Shown one piece after another: positions 1-6,271 of a DNA stretch of 6,271 nucleotides (position 1 is the first letter of the stretch; each line of letters starts with the position of its first letter). The notes below the pieces were generated by a model, which had not been told where the DNA came from, did not search any database, and saw only the letters and a program-made list of their open reading frames with translations. Source of the DNA: JBHFEI01 sp041928815 (GTDB lineage: Bacteria > Pseudomonadota > Alphaproteobacteria > Rhizobiales > Rhizobiaceae). The stretch covers positions 1-6,271 of the forward strand of contig NZ_JBHFEI010000040.1 of assembly GCF_041928815.1 (NCBI RefSeq), read 5' to 3'. The translations under genes were made by a program, and so were the position numbers.

Positions 1-1
1 C

Positions 2-1729
2 TTACTGTTTTGTCCAAGATTTGACGAGTTCGTCGTAGTTTACGGTGATGGGTTTTTCCTTTTCGTTTTCGATCTTGAGCTGCGGAGCGAGGTTGCCCTT
101 TGCGACGGCGTCCTTGTTCCAGTATTCGAGATCGTGCTCCTCGGCGAGCTTGGGTCCGATGTCGCCCTGGATGCCGGAGCGTTCGATGCGGGAGAGGACC
201 TTCTCCTGCTCGGCGCAGAGTGAGTCCATGGCTTCCTGCGGGGTCTTCTGGCCGGAGGAGGCGTCGCCGATCGCCTGCCACCAGAGCTGGGCGAGCTTCG
301 GGTAGTCGGGCACGTTGGTGCCGGTCGGCGACCATTGCAGGCGGGCGGGCGAGCGGTAGAACTCGACGAGACCGCCGAGCTTGGGCGCGCGCTCGGTGAA
401 CGACTTGTGGTCGAGGGTGGACTGGCGGATGAAGGTGAGGCCGACATGGCTCTTCTTCACGTCGACGGTCTTGGAGGTGACGAACTGGGCGTAGAGCCAG
501 GCGGCCTTGGCGCGGTCGTCGGGGGTCGACTTCAGGATGGTCCAGGAGCCGGCGTCCTGGTAGCCGAGCTTCATGCCGTCCTTCCAGTAGACGCCGTGGG
601 GCGAGGGGGCCATGCGCCACTTCGGCGTGCCGTCCTCGTTGACGACGGGCAGGCCTTCCTTGACGGTGTCGGCGGTGAAGACGGTGTACCAGAAGATCTG
701 CTGGGCGATGTTGCCCTGGGCGGGGATCGGTCCGGCCTCGCCGAAGGTCATGCCCTGCGCTTCCGGCGGCGCGTACTTCTTCAGCCAGTCGAGATACTTC
801 TCGATCGAGTAGACCGAGGCGGGTCCGTTGGTGTCGCCGCCGCGCGCGACGCAGGAGCCGACCGGACGGGCGTTCTCGTCGACCTTGATGCCCCATTCGT
901 CGACCGGCAGGCCGTTCGGGATGCCCTTGTCGCCGTTGCCGGCCATCGACAGCCAGGCGTCGGTGAAGCGCCAGCCGAGCGAGGGGTCCTTCTTGCCGTA
1001 GTCCATGTGGCCGTAGACCTTCTTGCCGTCGATCTCGCGGCCGGTGAAGAACTCGGCGATGTCCTCATAGGCCGACCAGTTGACCGGCACGCCGAGGTCG
1101 TAGCCGTACTTCGCCTTGAAGTCGGCCTTGTTCTTCTCGTCGTTGAACCAGTCGTAGCGGAACCAGTAGAGGTTCGAGAACTGCTGGTCGGGAAGCTGGT
1201 AGAGCTCCTTGTCGGGGGCGGTGGTGAAGGACTTGCCGATGAAGTCGTCGATGTCGAGGTTGGGGTTGGTGACGTCCTTGCCCTCGTTGGCCATCCACTT
1301 GGTCAGCGAGCGGGCCTGCTGGTAGCGCCAGTGGGTGCCGATCAGGTCACTGTCGTTGATATAGGCGTCGTAGATGTTCTCGCCCGACTGCATCTGGGTC
1401 TGCAGCTTCTCGACGACGTCGCCCTCGCCGATGAGGTCATGGGTGACCTTGATGCCGGTGATGGCGGTGAAGGCCGGGGCGAGCACCTTGGATTCGTATT
1501 CATGGGTGACGATGGTCTCGGAGACCACCTTGATGTCCATGCCGGCGAAGGGCTTGGCGGCATCGATGAACCACTGCATCTCGGCCTCCTGGCCGGCGCG
1601 GTCGAGCGACGACATGTCGCCGGGCAGCTCGGCGTCGAGGAACTTCTTCGCCGCCTCCATGTCGGCATGGGCGATGCCGGTCAGCGCCAGAAGCATGACC
1701 GCCGTCGTGGTAAGCAAGTGCTTTCGCAT
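2..1729 (-). CDS. glpV: Periplasmic glycerol-binding protein of ABC importer (GlpV)
   Basis: Extracellular solute-binding protein that captures the substrate, probably glycerol, in the periplasm and delivers it to the GlpPQ permease. The 575-residue product starts with a clear Sec signal peptide: basic MRKH, a hydrophobic core at residues 9-19, and an AHA|D cleavage site after residue 22. The mature protein looks like a large family-1 binding protein, with aromatic-rich stretches (LYWFRYDWF at 187-195, QLWWQAIG at 481-488) and a conserved-looking FIRQST at 433-438. At 575 residues it is much longer than MalE-type proteins (about 400), as expected for the GlpV group. It has only two cysteines in the mature chain, C293 and C505. 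The ATG start is fixed by an excellent ribosome binding site and by the signal peptide. It is the last gene of the visible operon, 156 bases after glpU, and its stop lies one base from the window edge. The family is near certain; glycerol specificity is inferred from similarity and gene order. Confidence 0.9.
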   Translation of the reverse strand: MRKHLLTTTAVMLLALTGIAHADMEAAKKFLDAELPGDMSSLDRAGQEAEMQWFIDAAKPFAGMDIKVVSETIVTHEYESKVLAPAFTAITGIKVTHDLIGEGDVVEKLQTQMQSGENIYDAYINDSDLIGTHWRYQQARSLTKWMANEGKDVTNPNLDIDDFIGKSFTTAPDKELYQLPDQQFSNLYWFRYDWFNDEKNKADFKAKYGYDLGVPVNWSAYEDIAEFFTGREIDGKKVYGHMDYGKKDPSLGWRFTDAWLSMAGNGDKGIPNGLPVDEWGIKVDENARPVGSCVARGGDTNGPASVYSIEKYLDWLKKYAPPEAQGMTFGEAGPIPAQGNIAQQIFWYTVFTADTVKEGLPVVNEDGTPKWRMAPSPHGVYWKDGMKLGYQDAGSWTILKSTPDDRAKAAWLYAQFVTSKTVDVKKSHVGLTFIRQSTLDHKSFTERAPKLGGLVEFYRSPARLQWSPTGTNVPDYPKLAQLWWQAIGDASSGQKTPQEAMDSLCAEQEKVLSRIERSGIQGDIGPKLAEEHDLEYWNKDAVAKGNLAPQLKIENEKEKPITVNYDELVKSWTKQ

Positions 1730-1734
1730 GATGT

Positions 1735-1744
1735 CCTCCTCCTT
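1735..1744 (-). promoter_or_regulatory. Strong Shine-Dalgarno site of glpV
   Basis: Read on the minus strand the bases are AAGGAGGAGG, a near-perfect anti-16S match ending five bases before the glpV ATG. It is the longest such match in the window, which fits a binding protein made in excess over its membrane partners. Confidence 0.85.
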
Positions 1745-1767
1745 AGAGTCTTTGCGAACTGCGTGAG

Positions 1768-1797
1768 CGGGCGGCCGGCTCCTCCCGGCCCTGCCCG
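1768..1797 (-). other. Stem-loop 3 upstream of glpV
   Basis: Inner stem of six pairs (GGCCGG at 1773-1778 with CCGGCC at 1785-1790, six-base loop) is extended by five more pairs (1768-1772 with 1793-1797) across a two-base bulge at 1791-1792. It ends 23 bases before the glpV Shine-Dalgarno site, leaving that site unpaired. Confidence 0.55.
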
Positions 1798-1811
1798 TCG
1801 TCCCCTTGAAG

Positions 1812-1832
1812 CCTTCCGGCGGCGCCGGAAGG
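1812..1832 (-). other. Stem-loop 2 between glpU and glpV
   Basis: Perfect 9-base stem: CCTTCCGGC at 1812-1820 pairs with GCCGGAAGG at 1824-1832 around a three-base loop. This is the tightest hairpin in the region. The downstream transcript reads CTTCAAGGGG, not a U-run, so Rho-independent termination is unlikely. Confidence 0.65.
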
Positions 1833-1842
1833 GATTGCGGTG

Positions 1843-1864
1843 GCGCGGGCGGCCTCGCCCGCGC
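1843..1864 (-). other. Stem-loop 1 after glpU
   Basis: Perfect 8-base stem: GCGCGGGC at 1843-1850 pairs with GCCCGCGC at 1857-1864 around a six-base loop. It begins 21 bases after the glpU stop codon in the transcript. No U-tract follows it. Confidence 0.6.
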
Positions 1865-1885
1865 GGAAGGAAGGCGCGCGCCGCG

Positions 1886-2308
1886 TCAGACGAGGCGGAA
1901 CACGGCGAGCGCATAGACGAGCGACAGGAGCGTCGCCCACCACAGGTTCGCCCCGACCGCGCCGAGCCAGGCGAGATGGATGAAGGCGGAACCGAGCAGC
2001 GAGATGAACAGCCGGTCGCCGCGCGTCGTCTCGAAGCGCAGGATGCCGACGCGCGGGCTGCCGCCCGGGCGGGCATATTCCCACACCGCCATCAGCGCGA
2101 TGATGGCGAAGATCGTCAGGAAGAACAGGGCGCCGGGAAAGGACCAGGCCATCCAGCCCCCGGGAAACAGCGAGGCGTACCAGTCGCGCACCCCGTCCTT
2201 GACCGGCAGCCGGGCCGCGAGCAGCACGACGGCGGCGAGATAGACGGAAAGCACGACGATGAGCGCGATCGGCCAGCGCCTGTTGCGGTTGGTCACGGCG
2301 GTCGTCAT
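1886..2308 (-). CDS. glpU: Small integral membrane protein, DUF2160 type (GlpU)
   Basis: A 140-residue membrane protein of unknown biochemical role, found between the permease and binding-protein genes of glycerol ABC importer operons. About four hydrophobic segments are visible, near residues 13-32, 55-76, 99-119 and 121-137. The part from about W52 onward resembles DUF2160: WMAW at its start, a polar ETTRGDR loop at 93-99, then GSAFIHLAWLG at 106-116. The first 50 residues, with their own membrane segment and the stretch DWYASLFPGG at 42-51, are extra compared with the roughly 90-100 residue versions I recall. The start is supported by AGGAAAGGG (2317-2325) eight bases upstream; it follows the glpQ stop by 19 bases. 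It could be an accessory or assembly subunit of the transporter. Family assignment is fairly confident; role unknown. Confidence 0.8.
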   Translation of the reverse strand: MTTAVTNRNRRWPIALIVVLSVYLAAVVLLAARLPVKDGVRDWYASLFPGGWMAWSFPGALFFLTIFAIIALMAVWEYARPGGSPRVGILRFETTRGDRLFISLLGSAFIHLAWLGAVGANLWWATLLSLVYALAVFRLV

Positions 2309-2327
2309 CGGGGGATCCCTTTCCTCT

Positions 2328-3251
<924 letters not shown>

Positions 3252-3257
3252 GGTTCT

Positions 3258-3265
3258 CTCCTCCC
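3258..3265 (-). promoter_or_regulatory. Shine-Dalgarno site deciding the glpQ start
   Basis: GGGAGGAG on the minus strand lies between the glpP stop codon (3266-3268) and the glpQ ATG (3249-3251), six bases from the latter. It settles the start in a reading frame that otherwise stays open well upstream. Confidence 0.8.
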
Positions 3266-4132
3266 TCAGCCTTGCGCGTCGCTGTTGGTCATGACCGTGT
3301 AGAAGATCCACGACAGAAGCAGGATGATCAGGAAGTAGATGATCGACATGGCGGCGGCGGGCCCGAGGTCGAACTGGCCGATCGCCATCTTGACGAGGTC
3401 GATCGAGAGGAAGCTCGTCGAGGTGCCCGGGCCGCCGCCGGTGACGACGAAGGGCTCGGTGTAGATCATGAATGAGTCCATGAACCGGAGCAGGAAGGCG
3501 ATCAAAAGCACCCGCTTCATCTTCGGCAGCTGGATGTAGCGGAACACCGAGAGCCGCGAGGCGCCGTCGATGCGCGCCGCCTGGTAATAGGCGTCGGGGA
3601 TCGAGACCAGGCCGGCATAGGCGAGCAGCACGACGAGGCTCGTCCAGTGCCAGACGTCCATGACGACGACGGTGATCCAGGCATGGAGCGGATCGGCGGC
3701 ATAGTTGAAGGGAATGCCGAGGCTTGCCAGCCCGTAGCCGATCAGCCCGATGTCGGAGCGGCAGAGCAGCTGCCAGATCGTGCCGACGACGTTCCATGGG
3801 ATCAACAGCGGCAGCGCCATCAGCACCAGGCAGACCGGCACGCCGAGGCCGCGGCGCGGCATGGTCAGCGCGATCAGGATGCCGAGCGGGATCTCGATCG
3901 CCAGGATGATCGCCGAGAAGGCGAGGTTGCGCAGGAGCGAGTCCCAGAAGCGGCTCGAATCGAGCACTTCCGCGAACCATTCCGTCCCGGCCCAGAAGAA
4001 CTCGTTGTTGCCGAACGTGTCCTGCACCGAATAGTTGACCACCGTCATCAGCGGGATCACCGCCGAAAACGCCACCAGCACCACCACCGGCAGCACCATG
4101 AACCAGGCCTTGTTGTTGAAGGTCTTGCCCAT
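3266..4132 (-). CDS. glpP: Glycerol ABC importer permease subunit 1 (GlpP)
   Basis: Inner-membrane permease of the MalF/UgpA-like family, 288 residues, partner of GlpQ. The hydrophobic segments fall near 10-32, 68-91, 98-122, 153-176, 208-226 and 262-282, giving the usual six-helix core. The EAA loop is at about 180-203, with the pattern DAYYQAARIDGAS followed by F..I.LP, which contacts the ATPases. TEPFVVTGGGPG at 225-236 is typical of the sugar/polyol permease family. The start codon follows the glpT stop as TGA-G-ATG, a one-base gap, and its ribosome binding site GGGGAGG (4142-4148) lies inside the end of glpT, so translation is probably coupled. The length is normal and nothing looks damaged. 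The name follows the rhizobial scheme. Substrate specificity rests on the operon context. Confidence 0.9.
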   Translation of the reverse strand: MGKTFNNKAWFMVLPVVVLVAFSAVIPLMTVVNYSVQDTFGNNEFFWAGTEWFAEVLDSSRFWDSLLRNLAFSAIILAIEIPLGILIALTMPRRGLGVPVCLVLMALPLLIPWNVVGTIWQLLCRSDIGLIGYGLASLGIPFNYAADPLHAWITVVVMDVWHWTSLVVLLAYAGLVSIPDAYYQAARIDGASRLSVFRYIQLPKMKRVLLIAFLLRFMDSFMIYTEPFVVTGGGPGTSTSFLSIDLVKMAIGQFDLGPAAAMSIIYFLIILLLSWIFYTVMTNSDAQG

Positions 4133-4133
4133 C

Positions 4134-5207
<1,074 letters not shown>

Positions 5208-5218
5208 GGTCGTCTCCC

Positions 5219-6271
5219 TCAGGCCGCCGCGCGCGCGGCCGCGGCCCCGATCGCCCGCCCGTCCGGCGCAAACGCCATCAGGTGGCGCGTGTCGAGCGCG
5301 ACCGTCACCGCCGTGTCCGGCTCGATGTCGTGGATGCCGTGTTCCAGCATGACGAAGCGTCCACCGGCGCAGTCGACATGGATGAAGCTTTCCGAACCGG
5401 CGATCTCGCTCACCACCACCCGGGCGGCAAGCGGCGCGGCAAAGGGCGCGGCCGTGCCGCCGGACAGCGACAGGTGGTGCGGCTGGAAGGCGACCGTCAC
5501 CGGACCGTCGGCGATCCCCGCAAGATGCGCCGGCACCGGCAGCACTGGCGCCGAGCCGCCCGAGCCCGAACCCGAACCCGAGACGAACTGCCCGCCCGCC
5601 TTCACCACGTCGAGCGTGTTCAGCGGCGGGTCGGCGAACGTCCTTGCCGTGACGAGGTCGGCCGGCCGGCGGTAGACGTCGACGGTGCGCCCGAACTGGG
5701 TGATCCGTCCCTCGCTCAGCGTCGCCGTGTTGCCGCCCAAGAGCAGCGCCTCCGACGGTTCCGTCGTCGCATAGACGAAGATCGAGCCGGCGGCCGAGAA
5801 GATCTTCGGCAGCTCCTCGCGCAACTCCTCGCGCAGCTTGTAGTCGAGGTTCGCCAAGGGCTCGTCGAGCAGAACCAGGCTCGCATTCTTCACGATCGCC
5901 CGCGCCAGCGCCGTCCTCTGCTGCTGCCCGCCCGAAAGGCTGAGCGGCGTGCGCTCGAGATAAGGCGAAAGCCGCATCAGCTCCGCCGCCTTCCTCACCT
6001 CCCGGTCGATCGTCGCCTGGTCCTTGCCCGCGATCCTGAGCGGCGAGGCGATGTTCTCGTAGACCGTCATCGCCGGATAGTTGATGAACTGCTGGTACAC
6101 CATCGCAACGTTGCGGTCCCGCACCGGAACCCCCGTCACGTCCCGCCCGTCAAACCGCACCGTCCCCGCCGTCGGCCGGTCAAGCCCCGCCATCAGCCGC
6201 ATCAACGACGTCTTCCCCGACAAGGTCGGTCCCAGAAGAACGTTCAGGCTCCCACGCTCAAGCACAAGATC
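5219..6271 (-). CDS. glpS: Glycerol ABC importer ATPase, 5' end cut by window (GlpS)
   Basis: Second ATPase of the importer, 350 residues visible. The frame stays open to the window edge and the visible sequence begins just before Walker A, so perhaps 15-25 N-terminal residues are missing; the GTG at 6265 is probably an internal codon. Numbering from that GTG: Walker A GPTLSGKT at 12-19 (fits GxxxxGKT but lacks the usual central glycine); Q-loop Q58-Q59; canonical signature LSGGQQQR at 110-117; Walker B LVLLDEP at 130-136; D-loop ANLD at 138-141. Where the H-loop should read THD it reads TTE (167-169), so the switch histidine is threonine. The C-terminal domain holds a Ser-Gly repeat at 229-238 and QPHHLSLS at 261-268, and ends in an Ala-rich tail. 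It complements GlpT, having what GlpT lacks and the reverse. Confidence 0.9.
   Translation of the reverse strand, partial: DLVLERGSLNVLLGPTLSGKTSLMRLMAGLDRPTAGTVRFDGRDVTGVPVRDRNVAMVYQQFINYPAMTVYENIASPLRIAGKDQATIDREVRKAAELMRLSPYLERTPLSLSGGQQQRTALARAIVKNASLVLLDEPLANLDYKLREELREELPKIFSAAGSIFVYATTEPSEALLLGGNTATLSEGRITQFGRTVDVYRRPADLVTARTFADPPLNTLDVVKAGGQFVSGSGSGSGGSAPVLPVPAHLAGIADGPVTVAFQPHHLSLSGGTAAPFAAPLAARVVVSEIAGSESFIHVDCAGGRFVMLEHGIHDIEPDTAVTVALDTRHLMAFAPDGRAIGAAAARAAA
5562..5582 (-). repeat. Hexanucleotide repeat coding Ser-Gly linker in glpS
   Basis: Three and a half near-identical six-base units (GAGCCC, GAACCC, GAACCC, GAG on the plus strand) encode alternating Ser and Gly in GlpS, continuing into a GGSAP stretch. 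The repeat falls in the C-terminal regulatory domain, between the strand VVKAGGQFV and LPVPAHLAG. Such short tandem units can change number by replication slippage in steps of two residues without breaking the frame. Confidence 0.7.

Larger units (their letters stand above)
1730..1885 (-). other. glpU-glpV intergenic region with three GC-rich hairpins
   Basis: This is the only substantial gap in the operon. In transcript order it can form three stem-loops (detailed in separate entries) followed by about 23 unpaired bases and the glpV ribosome binding site. None of the stems is followed by a run of U, so a classical intrinsic terminator is not supported. No convincing promoter hexamers were seen by eye. 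The region may act as an mRNA processing or stability element, or as a partial terminator that sets the ratio of binding protein to permease. That role is inference. Confidence 0.6.

Noticed and set aside
1812..1832. Intrinsic terminator ending the operon before glpV
   Set aside because: The stem is strong but no U-tract follows. glpV belongs functionally to the same transporter and no promoter could be identified for it.
1873..1882. Palindrome GGCGCGCGCC as a possible operator
   Set aside because: It is short and made only of G and C in a GC-rich region that overlaps nothing promoter-like, so chance is the simpler explanation.
1681..2084. Minus-strand frames of 131 and 113 codons across the glpU-glpV gap
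   Set aside because: Both products are Arg/Pro/Ala/Ser-rich, overlap the glpU coding sequence out of frame and run through the hairpins. No ribosome binding site or domain supports them.
6263..6265. GTG as the true start codon of glpS
   Set aside because: The frame stays open upstream to the window edge and starting here would leave almost no strand before Walker A. The gene is more likely cut by the window.

Overview
The window is a single GC-rich, single-strand block of ABC-transporter genes, all read from the minus strand (right to left in these coordinates). The gene order is two ATPases, two permeases, a small DUF2160-type membrane protein and a periplasmic binding protein. This matches the glycerol importer operon glpSTPQUV described in Rhizobium leguminosarum. 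High GC, strong purine-rich ribosome binding sites, tight gene packing and the close protein resemblance point to an alphaproteobacterium of the Rhizobiales (Hyphomicrobiales). The genus cannot be fixed from the sequence alone.

Layout in transcription order: glpS (6271 to 5219, N-terminus cut by the window edge), glpT (5207 to 4134), glpP (4132 to 3266), glpQ (3251 to 2328), glpU (2308 to 1886), a 156-base intergenic stretch with three GC-rich hairpins, then glpV (1729 to 2). Gaps between the first five genes are only 1 to 19 bases, so they are almost certainly co-transcribed and partly translationally coupled. No promoter is visible; it must lie upstream, beyond base 6271. The window ends one base after the glpV stop codon, so neither the operon's end nor glpK, glpD or glpR can be seen. 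The names glpT, glpP and glpQ follow the rhizobial scheme and are not the E. coli glycerol-3-phosphate antiporter or the glycerophosphodiesterase.

How the parts work together: GlpV, exported by a signal peptide, captures substrate in the periplasm. GlpP and GlpQ form the membrane channel through their EAA loops. GlpS and GlpT form the cytoplasmic ATPase pair. GlpU is an extra integral membrane protein of unknown role. The most interesting feature is that the two ATPases carry complementary defects. GlpT has lost the LSGGQ signature (LTADQ instead) and the usual D-loop. GlpS has lost the H-loop histidine and has an unusual Walker A. In a head-to-tail heterodimer this leaves one complete ATP site and one degenerate site. 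Other points worth a look are the hairpin cluster before glpV, the Ser-Gly repeat in GlpS, the Ala/Thr-rich tail on GlpQ and the extra N-terminal membrane segment on GlpU.
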